Shown piece by piece: positions 16,683 through 25,220 of a DNA stretch of 64,000 nt. The position numbers were made by a program, and so were the translations under genes. The notes beneath the pieces were generated by a model. It made no database searches. It worked only from the letters and a program-made list of their open reading frames with translations, and was not told the origin of the DNA. Position 1 is the stretch's first letter. Each line of letters begins with the position of its first letter. The stretch lies in the NCBI RefSeq assembly GCF_016785095.1, contig NZ_JAEKJB010000002.1, forward strand, positions 248,001 to 312,000, written 5' to 3'. Source of the stretch: Alloalcanivorax marinus. GTDB lineage: Bacteria; Pseudomonadota; Gammaproteobacteria; Pseudomonadales; Alcanivoracaceae.

Positions 16683-18887
16683 ATGAGTGACCAGCAAGGC
16701 ACTAATAAGCGGCTCAACGTAATGGATGACGAGATTGATCTGCAGCGTCTTTTCGCTCTGTTGGTGGACAATGTTTGGTTGATTCTGGGCACGACTCTGC
16801 TCGCGTTATTTTTGGGGCTGATTTATGCGTATGTAGCTACGCCTATCTACAAGGCTGATTCCTTGCTGCAGGTAGAGAAGAAACAAGCTGGGTTACCCGG
16901 TTTCGAAGAACTCAGTGAAATGTTCGCTGAGGAATCTTCCTCGCAGGCAGAAATTCAGATTATTCGTTCGCGTTTGGTATTGGGGCAGGTTGTAGACCAA
17001 TTCAATATGATTGTTGAGGTCACCCCTGATCGTTTACCTCTAGTCGGCCGGCTCGGCCAGCCTGAGGCTGCGCCGGAATTTGCGCCCCAACCTTTGTTTG
17101 CAGGCTACCGAGATAGTGAAACCTTCATTACAGTAGAAAGCTTTAATGTCCCAAAAAAATGGCAGGGTAAACCCTTCACACTTAAAGCGACGGAGAACGG
17201 CGAAGCTGCTCTCTATCATGAAGGTGACCTCGTTGCTCGCGGAGCACCCGAACAACCGCTGGTAAGCGAAGATGGTCGAGTTCGGCTTGTGCTTGGCCAG
17301 TGGCAGCTTGGCAAGGAAGCACTCATCGTGGTTCGCCAGAATCGGCTTACCGCGATCAACAACCTGCGTGCTCGCTTGAGTGTGGCCGAGCAAGGGCGGG
17401 ATACGGGGATTATCAACCTTAGTCTGACAGGCCCGAGCCCAGAGCGTATTCGTAAGGTCCTGGATGCCGTGGCCCAGACTTACCAGACGCAGAACATCCA
17501 GCGCAATGCCGCCGAGGCTGAGAAAAGCCTGGAGTTTTTGGACGAGCAGTTACCGGAAATCAAAGAAAAGCTTACTACTGCGGAAGAGCAACTCAACAAG
17601 TACAGGCTAAAAAGTGAGTCCGTGGACCTGAGCCTGGAAACCCAGTCGGTTCTTGAGCGGTTGGTAGGCATTGAAGCCAAACTGAATGAACTGAAGATTA
17701 AAGAGAGCGAGATTTCAGCTCGCTTTACTCAATCCCACCCGGCCTACCGCACGTTGCTCCAACAACGACAATCTTTGCTGCAGGAAAAGAAACAAATCGA
17801 ATCGCAGATTAAAAACCTTCCGGAGACCCAGCAGGAAGTGCTGCGTATGATGCGTGATGTGGAGGTCAATCAGCAGATTTATGTGGGCTTGCTCAATAAG
17901 GTCCAAGAACTACGTATTATGAAAGCCAGTACGGTAGGTAATGTCCGCATCATTGATGACGCTCTTGTACAGCCAGAGCCGGTAAAACCCAAGACCGGGC
18001 TTCTTGCTGCGCTTTCGGCGCTACTCGGGTTGATGGGGGCCGTAGGTTACGTACTTCTACATGCGGCGTTGCATCGCGGCATTCAAAGCCCGGATCAACT
18101 TGAGGAGCAGGGCATCCCAGTATACGCGGCGATCCCACTTTCAGAGCATCAGCAGAAGCTTGATCGTTTGGTGGCTCTGATGCGTCGTCGCCGACGTGGG
18201 CGACATGAGGCCATACCGCTCCTGGCAGTGGATGATCCGGCGGACCTCGCCGTGGAAGCACTGCGAAGTCTGCGAACGAGCCTCCACTTCGCCATGCTGG
18301 AAGCGGAAAACAAAATTATGATGATTTCCGGCCCCAGTCCGCAGGTGGGTAAGTCCTTTGTCAGTGCGAACCTGGCAGCCGTGTTGGCACAGGTGGGGCA
18401 GAAGGTCATCGTGGTGGACGCGGACATGCGCAAGGGCCACTTACACCGCTACTTTGATAACCAAAACGATCGGGGGCTCTCCGACTGGTTGGCTGGGCAG
18501 GCCGACGAAAACCAGATTATCTATAACACCAAGGTTGAGAATCTGCACTTCATCCCGCGAGGGCAGGTGCCGCCCAACCCTGCGGAACTGCTTATGCATC
18601 CACGTTTCAAAGAACTTATGGAGCATCTTTCCGGGCAATATGACTTGGTACTGGTGGATACTCCACCGATTTTGGCCGTTACCGACGCCGCTATTATTGG
18701 GCAGCTTGCCGGTACCAGCTTGATCGTCACCCGCTTCGGCCAGAATTCTGTTAAAGAAGTGGATGTAACGTTCAACCGTTTCGAGCAGAACAAGGTTGAA
18801 ATCAAAGGAGCTATCCTCAACTGCATCGAAAGGCGAGCCAGCAACGAGTACGGCTACTACAACTACAAATACGAAAGCACTAGCTAA
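16683..18887 (+). CDS. wzc: Tyrosine autokinase and chain-length regulator (Wzc family)
   Basis: 734-residue inner-membrane protein. A Wzz domain follows the first transmembrane segment (VWLILGTTLLALFLGLIYAYVA, about residues 33-55), then a long coiled coil (about 270-400), a second transmembrane helix near 437-460, and a BY-kinase domain with Walker A SGPSPQVGKS near 545, Walker A' VVDADMRKG and Walker B LVLVDTPPI. The C-terminus contains a Tyr cluster (YGYYNYKY) for autophosphorylation. It partners Wza and Wzb. GC content drops noticeably within this gene compared with wza/wzb, marking the start of the variable part of the locus. Confidence 0.93.
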   Translation: MSDQQGTNKRLNVMDDEIDLQRLFALLVDNVWLILGTTLLALFLGLIYAYVATPIYKADSLLQVEKKQAGLPGFEELSEMFAEESSSQAEIQIIRSRLVLGQVVDQFNMIVEVTPDRLPLVGRLGQPEAAPEFAPQPLFAGYRDSETFITVESFNVPKKWQGKPFTLKATENGEAALYHEGDLVARGAPEQPLVSEDGRVRLVLGQWQLGKEALIVVRQNRLTAINNLRARLSVAEQGRDTGIINLSLTGPSPERIRKVLDAVAQTYQTQNIQRNAAEAEKSLEFLDEQLPEIKEKLTTAEEQLNKYRLKSESVDLSLETQSVLERLVGIEAKLNELKIKESEISARFTQSHPAYRTLLQQRQSLLQEKKQIESQIKNLPETQQEVLRMMRDVEVNQQIYVGLLNKVQELRIMKASTVGNVRIIDDALVQPEPVKPKTGLLAALSALLGLMGAVGYVLLHAALHRGIQSPDQLEEQGIPVYAAIPLSEHQQKLDRLVALMRRRRRGRHEAIPLLAVDDPADLAVEALRSLRTSLHFAMLEAENKIMMISGPSPQVGKSFVSANLAAVLAQVGQKVIVVDADMRKGHLHRYFDNQNDRGLSDWLAGQADENQIIYNTKVENLHFIPRGQVPPNPAELLMHPRFKELMEHLSGQYDLVLVDTPPILAVTDAAIIGQLAGTSLIVTRFGQNSVKEVDVTFNRFEQNKVEIKGAILNCIERRASNEYGYYNYKYESTS

Positions 18888-18892
18888 GGTCT

Positions 18893-18926
18893 GTGCCACC
18901 CGTGTGCTTAAGCGCACGGGTGGCAC
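18893..18926 (+). terminator. Strong hairpin after wzc
   Basis: GTGCCACCCGTG pairs with CACGGGTGGCAC around a short loop, starting six bases after the wzc stop. No T-run follows, so it may be an attenuator, an mRNA end-protecting stem or a Rho-linked site rather than a classical terminator; an ops-loaded antiterminator could carry polymerase through it. Confidence 0.5.
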
Positions 18927-18980
18927 ATCCGTACATCTCCGTTCGACACGCACATCAATATCCCGCCTGGAAAACCAAAC

Positions 18981-19002
18981 AGGAGCGGCTTCAGCCGCGA
19001 TC
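18981..19002. repeat. REP-like repeat (single copy)
   Basis: AGGAGCGGCTTCAGCCGCGA followed by TC, a member of the repeat family seen at 1467 and 60813. It sits in the 200-base wzc-wecB gap. Confidence 0.7.
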
Positions 19003-19087
19003 AAAGCCATACAATTATTTCTGCAATTATCCATGCATCCAAATGGCGATTCTGTCGCCGTGAACGACGAAATGGCAGCAAGGACGT

Positions 19088-20215
19088 ATGACTAAGAAAA
19101 TACTGAGTATTTTCGGCACCCGCCCCGAAGCGATTAAAATGGCCCCTGTGGTCAAACAACTGGAAGCCGACCCCCGTTTCGACAGCCGTCTTTGCGTGAC
19201 GGCACAGCATAGGGAAATGCTGGATCAGGTACTTAGGCTGTTCGAACTGACGCCACACCATGATTTGGACGTCATGGCGCCTGGACAGGATCTGTATGAC
19301 ATAACCTCCCGTATGCTACTGGGGTTGAGAGAGGTCATCCAGAAAGAAGCGCCGGATATGGTCTTGGTACACGGAGATACGACTACGACATTATCGGCCT
19401 CCTTGGCTGCATTCTACCAGAAAGTGCCGATAGGCCACGTGGAGGCAGGGTTACGTACGGGTAATCTCATGTCTCCGTGGCCGGAGGAGGCGAATCGTAA
19501 GCTAACAGGCAATCTGGCGCGGCTACATTTCGCTCCCACCAATACGGCGCGACAGTCACTGCTGGCGGAAGGCGTTAGCGATGACAGTATCAGAGTAACT
19601 GGTAACACCGTTATTGATGCGTTGCTGTGGGTGAAGGAACGAATCGAAAATGACACGGGATTACGTGCGAATTTGAAAGGCCAATTGCCCTATGGTAAAG
19701 ACCGCCCTTTGATTCTTATCACGGGACACCGCCGTGAAAGTTTCGGAGGCGGATTCGAGCGTATCTGTGAGGCAATCGCGAAATTGGCGGAAGTACACCC
19801 TGACAAAGAATTTGTTTATCCGGTGCATTTAAATCCAAACGTTCAAGAGCCAGTCAATAGGCTGTTAAAAGGGCAGGGTAATGTCCATCTGATTGCACCA
19901 CAAGACTACCTTCCCTTTGTTTGGTTGATGATGAACGCACGCCTGATTCTCACCGACTCTGGGGGAATCCAGGAGGAAGCACCTTCACTAGGCAAGCCTG
20001 TGCTGGTGATGCGGGATACGACGGAGCGGCCGGATGCTGTTGCAGCTGGAACCGTTAAGTTAGTCGGTACAAAGAGTGAGGAGGTATTTAATGAGGCAAA
20101 TAATCTCCTCATTGATGAAGACGCATGGCAAATCATGAGTCGTGCGCATAATCCTTATGGTGATGGTACGGCGTCGGCTAAAATTGCAGATTTTATTGCG
20201 CAAACGTCGTTTTAA
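19088..20215 (+). CDS. wecB: UDP-N-acetylglucosamine 2-epimerase (non-hydrolysing)
   Basis: 375-residue cytoplasmic enzyme converting UDP-GlcNAc to UDP-ManNAc. Family landmarks are [18 protein letters not shown] at the N-terminus, [42 protein letters not shown] and [30 protein letters not shown]. It feeds the wecC product downstream; the pair makes UDP-ManNAcA for an acidic polysaccharide. The gene is AT-richer than wza/wzb. Confidence 0.94.
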   Translation: MTKKILSIFGTRPEAIKMAPVVKQLEADPRFDSRLCVTAQHREMLDQVLRLFELTPHHDLDVMAPGQDLYDITSRMLLGLREVIQKEAPDMVLVHGDTTTTLSASLAAFYQKVPIGHVEAGLRTGNLMSPWPEEANRKLTGNLARLHFAPTNTARQSLLAEGVSDDSIRVTGNTVIDALLWVKERIENDTGLRANLKGQLPYGKDRPLILITGHRRESFGGGFERICEAIAKLAEVHPDKEFVYPVHLNPNVQEPVNRLLKGQGNVHLIAPQDYLPFVWLMMNARLILTDSGGIQEEAPSLGKPVLVMRDTTERPDAVAAGTVKLVGTKSEEVFNEANNLLIDEDAWQIMSRAHNPYGDGTASAKIADFIAQTSF

Positions 20216-20294
20216 CGTGTAACGCTTAGCTCTTTGTGGATTAAGTGCTCACGATCTTGAAAAAATCTGAACTCTATTCTAGGGAAAGGACCAT

Positions 20295-21557
20295 ATGAAT
20301 TTTGACACCATTTGTGTAGTAGGCCTCGGTTATATTGGTCTGCCCACCGCAACCATGTTTGCTTCACGGCGTAAGAAAGTTATTGGTGTGGATATTAATC
20401 AATATGCCGTTGATACGATCAATCGTGGTGAAATTCATATAGTAGAGCCGGAGTTAGACATAGCGGTACATGCAGCCGTCAAAGAGGGGTATTTAATGGC
20501 AACAACTCAGCCAGCCCCCGCTGATGCGTTTTTGGTTGCAGTTCCAACTCCATTTAAAGAAGGAGAGGAAGAAAGTGAAACGCCTACGCCCGATTTAAGC
20601 TATATACAATCAGCGGCAAGTGCAATCGCACCAGTTCTAGAGCGAGGGAATTTGGTTATCCTAGAGTCTACATCACCTGTTGGCGCAACCGAAAAGATGG
20701 CGGCTTGGTTGGCTGAGGCGAGGCCTGATTTAACCTTCCCGCAGCAAGAGGGTGAGGCAGCGGAGATTATGGTGGCACACTGCCCGGAACGCGTGCTTCC
20801 TGGGCGAGTCATGTATGAGCTTATTGAGAATGATCGAATTATCGGCGGGATGAACAACAAAAGCAGCTCCGCTGCTTGTGATCTGTATAAAATTTTTGTT
20901 CGAGGGGAGTGTATTGTAAGTAATGCTCGGACAGCTGAAATGGCAAAATTGACAGAAAATGCATTTAGGGATGTAAATATCGCATTTGCCAATGAGCTTT
21001 CCATGATCTGTGAAGAAGCCGATATTGATGTCTGGGAGTTAATACGGCTTGCTAACCGCCATCCTCGTGTAAATATACTCCAGCCAGGTGTGGGAGTCGG
21101 GGGGCATTGTATCGCAGTAGATCCGTGGTTTATCGTAAGTGGGTATCCAGAAAAAGCAAGAATAATAAAGTCAGCAAGAGAGGTTAATAACCGTAAAACC
21201 CAATGGTTTTTTGATAAAATCCAGAAAGAAGCGGAGAAAATTAAGTCAAAAGACCGAGGTAAGGAGGTTGATGTATGTGTGTTCGGCTTGGCATTTAAGC
21301 CAGACATTGATGATACTAGGGAAAGCCCGGCTTTGAGGTTGGCCGAAATGATCTCCGGATTAGACGGTGTGAATGTTTTTGCCGTTGATCCCCACGTAAT
21401 GACCGCCCCTAAAGCAGTCAGCTTGATTTCATGGGAAGACTTTGAGCGTATGGGGGTAGATATTTCTGTCGTCGCTGTGGCACATAAGTGTTTTGTTGGG
21501 AAGGCAGAAAATATATCCGGAAGAAGCGGGCTGACAATTATGGGTTGCAACATCTAA
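20295..21557 (+). CDS. wecC: UDP-N-acetyl-D-mannosamine dehydrogenase
   Basis: 420-residue NAD-dependent dehydrogenase oxidising UDP-ManNAc to UDP-ManNAcA. The Rossmann motif GLGYIG is at residues 10-15; HCPERVLPGRVMYELIENDRIIGG and NILQPGVGVGGHCIAVDPWF are diagnostic of WecC-type enzymes (catalytic Cys in GGHCIAVD). AGGGAAAGG ribosome site 7 bases before the ATG. Directly follows wecB. Strongly AT-rich for this genome, consistent with horizontal origin of this block. Confidence 0.94.
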   Translation: MNFDTICVVGLGYIGLPTATMFASRRKKVIGVDINQYAVDTINRGEIHIVEPELDIAVHAAVKEGYLMATTQPAPADAFLVAVPTPFKEGEEESETPTPDLSYIQSAASAIAPVLERGNLVILESTSPVGATEKMAAWLAEARPDLTFPQQEGEAAEIMVAHCPERVLPGRVMYELIENDRIIGGMNNKSSSAACDLYKIFVRGECIVSNARTAEMAKLTENAFRDVNIAFANELSMICEEADIDVWELIRLANRHPRVNILQPGVGVGGHCIAVDPWFIVSGYPEKARIIKSAREVNNRKTQWFFDKIQKEAEKIKSKDRGKEVDVCVFGLAFKPDIDDTRESPALRLAEMISGLDGVNVFAVDPHVMTAPKAVSLISWEDFERMGVDISVVAVAHKCFVGKAENISGRSGLTIMGCNI

Positions 21558-21568
21558 TCTGGTATGTC

Positions 21569-22234
21569 ATGAAAGAGATATTTAAGTATATTTTATGGAA
21601 TAGTGTATCTAGAAAAAGATATGTGACCGATATCTATCAATTTAGAAATAGGTACAGGCTTGAGCCTTGGAGAAATAAAGATTATCAATTCATTCATGTC
21701 CCAAAATGCGCGGGGACAAGTGTGGCTAAAGCAATTGGGCTTCCAGATCCCGGGCATTTTACATTTGACCAATTGAAAAATGCACAAATTACGACGGAGA
21801 GTAATGTTAACTTCGTGGTAGTCAGAAATCCGTTGGCGAGGCTTGTTTCAACCTTTAAATATGCTAAAAAGGCCCAGCAAAAAAATGGTTGGAATCCTTT
21901 GAGCTGGGTTGCGCAATATAGTGATTTTGATGATTTTATTTGTACAGGGCTTGATGAGTCCGATTTGGAAAAGAATTATTTCTTCTGGACTAGTAGCACA
22001 TATATTAGTGGGTGCCCGGAAGAGGCGTTGGAAATAATTGACTTCGATAGGGTCGAAGATGGCTTTAGAGAAGTCATGGAGCTGCTTAATCTAGGAGGGC
22101 TTTCTTTACCAAAGGAAAATGTTTCAAAAAAAGAAAAAGTATGCCCATCAAGAAAGGCTCAAGATAAGATATTCTCTTTATATAAAGATGATTATACTGC
22201 TTTCCCGGAAAGGCTGGGGGTGTGCTGGAAATGA
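21569..22234 (+). CDS. Sulfotransferase-like protein
   Basis: 221-residue protein with two PAPS-binding signatures of carbohydrate sulfotransferases: FIHVPKCAGTS near residues 40-50 (5'-phosphosulfate loop) and VVVRNPLARLVSTFKY near 85-100 (3'-phosphate site). It therefore probably sulfates a sugar of the polysaccharide or its lipid-linked repeat unit. The in-frame opening extends back into wecC; the ATG at 21569, 11 bases after the wecC stop, was chosen. No PAPS synthesis genes are in the window. Low GC like its neighbours. Confidence 0.78.
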   Translation: MKEIFKYILWNSVSRKRYVTDIYQFRNRYRLEPWRNKDYQFIHVPKCAGTSVAKAIGLPDPGHFTFDQLKNAQITTESNVNFVVVRNPLARLVSTFKYAKKAQQKNGWNPLSWVAQYSDFDDFICTGLDESDLEKNYFFWTSSTYISGCPEEALEIIDFDRVEDGFREVMELLNLGGLSLPKENVSKKEKVCPSRKAQDKIFSLYKDDYTAFPERLGVCWK

Positions 22235-23583
22235 ATGTTGAGACCCAGTTGGTGCTTCTGAATTTCATTTTTTGGATTTTGCCGGTGTTTTATTTTAAGG
22301 GGCTTTCTAGAATTGTATTCTTGGCAACTTCTTTAATATTTTCAGGAAGCTATTGGGCTCTTTCGGCGTTAAAAATATTTTTTGACGGACAATATCAAAC
22401 ATCCGTAGTGCAAGACTATGTTAACTCAAGCTTGTTATACAGTTGTTTTGCGGCATTTTTCTTTTATTTTTCGGCCATTCTTGTTAGTCCGCGCCGGACT
22501 ATATTGAATAATTCCGAATTTTCTCGGCTCATTGACCTTAATGTAATTTTACCAAGGTTTAATTTTTATTCTGTCCTCAAGTTCGCCAGCCTGGCGATCG
22601 CCTTTTATTCCTTCTGGGAAGCCCAAAAGATCATTGGGGTCGCAGGCAGGCGGTATTTTATTGATGAAATTGCCCCTTTTTGGCATGTAACTCTTATGCC
22701 TATAAATGGGATTATTTTGATGGTTTGTGCGGTTTATGACTTTAAAGAAGAAAGGCGAGGGGGGAGGGGTTGGGGGGCGTGGTTTACATTCATTCTTTGT
22801 CTTTTCCATGTGGTTTTAGTTGGGTTTGATGGAAGCCGAAGAGATGCTTTTCTTCCGATCGTTGGGTATGCAATTAGCTTTTTATTTTTATACCAAAAGA
22901 AAATAGATATGGGCTCGCGGATTAAAGAAAAGAAGCCCCTTTTCTTTGCTATATGCCTCGTTCTGATATCGTCATTCCTTAGTTTGAACCGTGGTTTTTT
23001 GGTTGGCTGGACATTTATCTCAAGTTTTGACTTCGATTTACTTAATGCTATAGAAAAAACAGCCTCTTATGTCTTCGCTGCGATGCCCACACTCCATGTT
23101 AATACAAATATGCTAGCGTACATTGATTTGAACGGAGTTCAGGGCGCCGATTCATATGTTTATGGTTTGATGAATACGTTGTTTCCGCATTTTATCTTTG
23201 GTGAATATATATTTGGCCAGCCGCTTGTGTTGCGGATACAAGATGAGCTGGGTTGGGTCGGATTTGACTTTGGTTTTATGGCAGAGGCTATATACGCTGG
23301 TGGGTTACCTGCGGTTTGTTTGGTTCATTTTTCTCTTGGACTTGTGATGGGTGGGATTTTGCGTGGCTTAAAAAGGGGTAAGTTAATATGTCTTGCTCTT
23401 CTAATAGGAATTATATTTGGCATGGTGAATTCACTGAGGTCGGATTTCATGAATTTCATGAAATCATTTCTTTACTCTGCGTTCTTGCTTTATATCGTAT
23501 TTAATGTCGCCACCGTTAGGTATAAGAAGGTGATGTGCTCAAAGAAAGGAATCAATCGAGATGAGAAAGCGAGTCCTGTTTAA
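22231..23583 (+). CDS. wzy: Probable Wzy-type polysaccharide polymerase
   Basis: 450-residue inner-membrane protein with about ten hydrophobic segments and one large periplasmic loop in the C-terminal half (roughly residues 275-345, including the segment LNAIEKTASYVFAAMPTLHVNTN). This architecture and the gene order fit an oligosaccharide-repeat polymerase; primary sequence is, as usual for Wzy, poorly conserved. ATG at 22231 overlaps the previous stop (ATGA); a GTG three codons earlier is possible. It is an alternative to the O-antigen ligase-like protein at 38436 as the polymerase of this locus. Confidence 0.7.
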   Translation: MNVETQLVLLNFIFWILPVFYFKGLSRIVFLATSLIFSGSYWALSALKIFFDGQYQTSVVQDYVNSSLLYSCFAAFFFYFSAILVSPRRTILNNSEFSRLIDLNVILPRFNFYSVLKFASLAIAFYSFWEAQKIIGVAGRRYFIDEIAPFWHVTLMPINGIILMVCAVYDFKEERRGGRGWGAWFTFILCLFHVVLVGFDGSRRDAFLPIVGYAISFLFLYQKKIDMGSRIKEKKPLFFAICLVLISSFLSLNRGFLVGWTFISSFDFDLLNAIEKTASYVFAAMPTLHVNTNMLAYIDLNGVQGADSYVYGLMNTLFPHFIFGEYIFGQPLVLRIQDELGWVGFDFGFMAEAIYAGGLPAVCLVHFSLGLVMGGILRGLKRGKLICLALLIGIIFGMVNSLRSDFMNFMKSFLYSAFLLYIVFNVATVRYKKVMCSKKGINRDEKASPV

Positions 23584-24706
23584 TTTTGTTCCGGTTTCGA
23601 TTGGTGGCGGGCTTCAAAATACGCTTAGTTTCTTGAGTACGGCCAAGAAGAGCAGTAAATTAAACTTTGATTTTGTGGTTGCTTGCCGACACCACTCTAA
23701 AATAGAAAGTTACTGTCGGGATAATGAAATTCCTTACGTCAGCGTTGGGAATGGCCTTTTGCATCGATTGTGTTTTGAGGTTTTTGGCGGGGCATTCCTT
23801 GCTAAGAGGTTAAAAGTTGATTTGGTTTTTAGTTTGTTTGGTGGTAGCCCGTATTTAATGTATGGGGTGGCCAAAAAAGTTTGTGGGTTTGCTTATTCGA
23901 ATATCATTGAGTCAGATGTTGATTTTTGGTGGTTTTGTTCGGGGAAAGATAAATTAGTAAAGAGGTCAATTGATTTTTTTCGTCTTAGATCATTTGGAAA
24001 TGCTGACTTTGTCATAATGGAGACAGACAGGCTTGCTCGGCTGGCAAAAGAGGGCGCCTTTAAAGATACACAGGTATCGGTTGTGCATATGGCTCCCTCA
24101 AGTCTTATCGTCCATAAAGACGTCGATAGAATTAAAGAAATATCTGAAAAGGATGAATTTTCCATTCTTTATTTGTGCGGTCCCCACAAGAATAAAAGAA
24201 TAAAGAGCTTGGCAGCCGTTTTTCAATGTCTACATGCGGATGGTTTCCTGGTGAGCCTTATTACGACCCTGCCTGAGAATTGTTCAGTATTTATGGAAGT
24301 CAAAGACGAATTTCGTCGGTTGGGAGTTGAGCATGCGCTAAAAAATATAGGCCCAATATCCCCTGATTCTCTGAATGAAGTTTTTGACGCCGTGGATGGG
24401 GTTGTTAACGTCGCGTTACTAGAAAGCTTTAGCAATAATTGGGTTGAAGCTTGGGCTGCATCATTACCCTTGTTTTCTACGGACGCGGGATGGGCGAAAG
24501 ACTCATGCGGAGATGCGGCGGTTTATATAAATGTCGATAAACCAGAGGATGCGGCGAATAGGATTAGGGGAACTTATTCGTCGATAAGTGAAATGGAAAA
24601 AATCGTAGGTTCAGGGAAGGAGATGCTGAGTTTTTTGCCGACACCCGAGGAAAAGTTCGAGCGTTACAGAATGATTATTGAAAAATGCTTAAAGGAAACG
24701 GCATGA
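23561..24706 (+). CDS. Glycosyltransferase, GT4-like
   Basis: 381-residue probable GT-B glycosyltransferase. The N-terminus [19 protein letters not shown] is a typical GT4 acceptor-domain opening with a Gly-rich loop. The C-terminal half has the donor-domain EX7E-like stretch beginning [27 protein letters not shown] (first Glu in LLES, second Glu in WVEAW). Overlaps the polymerase gene by 23 bases. Sugar specificity cannot be predicted. One of only two recognisable free-standing or fused glycosyltransferase domains here, which hints at a short repeat unit. Confidence 0.82.
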   Translation: MRKRVLFNFVPVSIGGGLQNTLSFLSTAKKSSKLNFDFVVACRHHSKIESYCRDNEIPYVSVGNGLLHRLCFEVFGGAFLAKRLKVDLVFSLFGGSPYLMYGVAKKVCGFAYSNIIESDVDFWWFCSGKDKLVKRSIDFFRLRSFGNADFVIMETDRLARLAKEGAFKDTQVSVVHMAPSSLIVHKDVDRIKEISEKDEFSILYLCGPHKNKRIKSLAAVFQCLHADGFLVSLITTLPENCSVFMEVKDEFRRLGVEHALKNIGPISPDSLNEVFDAVDGVVNVALLESFSNNWVEAWAASLPLFSTDAGWAKDSCGDAAVYINVDKPEDAANRIRGTYSSISEMEKIVGSGKEMLSFLPTPEEKFERYRMIIEKCLKETA

Positions 24707-25218
24707 AATACTCCCTTGTTTCCTTGGTCGAATATTTTTCTTGGTTGGTTTTCAAGATGCCCAGGATGAGGGTTTTTAATAAAATAAAATCCTGTTATCT
24801 GTGTCTTCTTTTTGGTGCCGAAATTGGCCGCAGGCCAGTATTTTATCCTGGTATTTGGATTTTTACTGGAAGAAACTTAAAGGTTGGTGATGATGTCGAT
24901 TTTGCGACGGGCACACTTATAACTACGGATGGTGGTGTTTCCATTGGGGATCGTGTATTGATTGGCTACGGATCAAAAATATTGTCTTCAAACCATGTTA
25001 TTCCGCATGGTCGGTCTCCTATATTTTATGCTGGACACGAAAAAAAACCAGTCTCTATCGGGGATGATGTTTGGATCGGTGCTAATTGCATTGTGCTTCC
25101 TGGCGTAACAATTGGCGAAGGCGCGGTATTGGCTGCGGGAAGCGTTGTGACGAAAGATGTGCCTCCCTATGCCATTGTTGGTGGGGTCCCTTCTAAAGTA
25201 ATCCGGATTCGAGATTAG
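24703..25218 (+). CDS. Hexapeptide-repeat acetyltransferase
   Basis: 171-residue left-handed beta-helix acyltransferase of the WcaF/NodL/VatD type. Hexapeptide ladder: [30 protein letters not shown], then [51 protein letters not shown]. Catalytic His likely in SSNHVIPHG. It presumably O-acetylates a sugar of the polymer using acetyl-CoA. The ATG overlaps the previous stop (ATGA). Confidence 0.88.
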   Translation: MKYSLVSLVEYFSWLVFKMPRMRVFNKIKSCYLCLLFGAEIGRRPVFYPGIWIFTGRNLKVGDDVDFATGTLITTDGGVSIGDRVLIGYGSKILSSNHVIPHGRSPIFYAGHEKKPVSIGDDVWIGANCIVLPGVTIGEGAVLAAGSVVTKDVPPYAIVGGVPSKVIRIRD

Positions 25219-25220
25219 CA

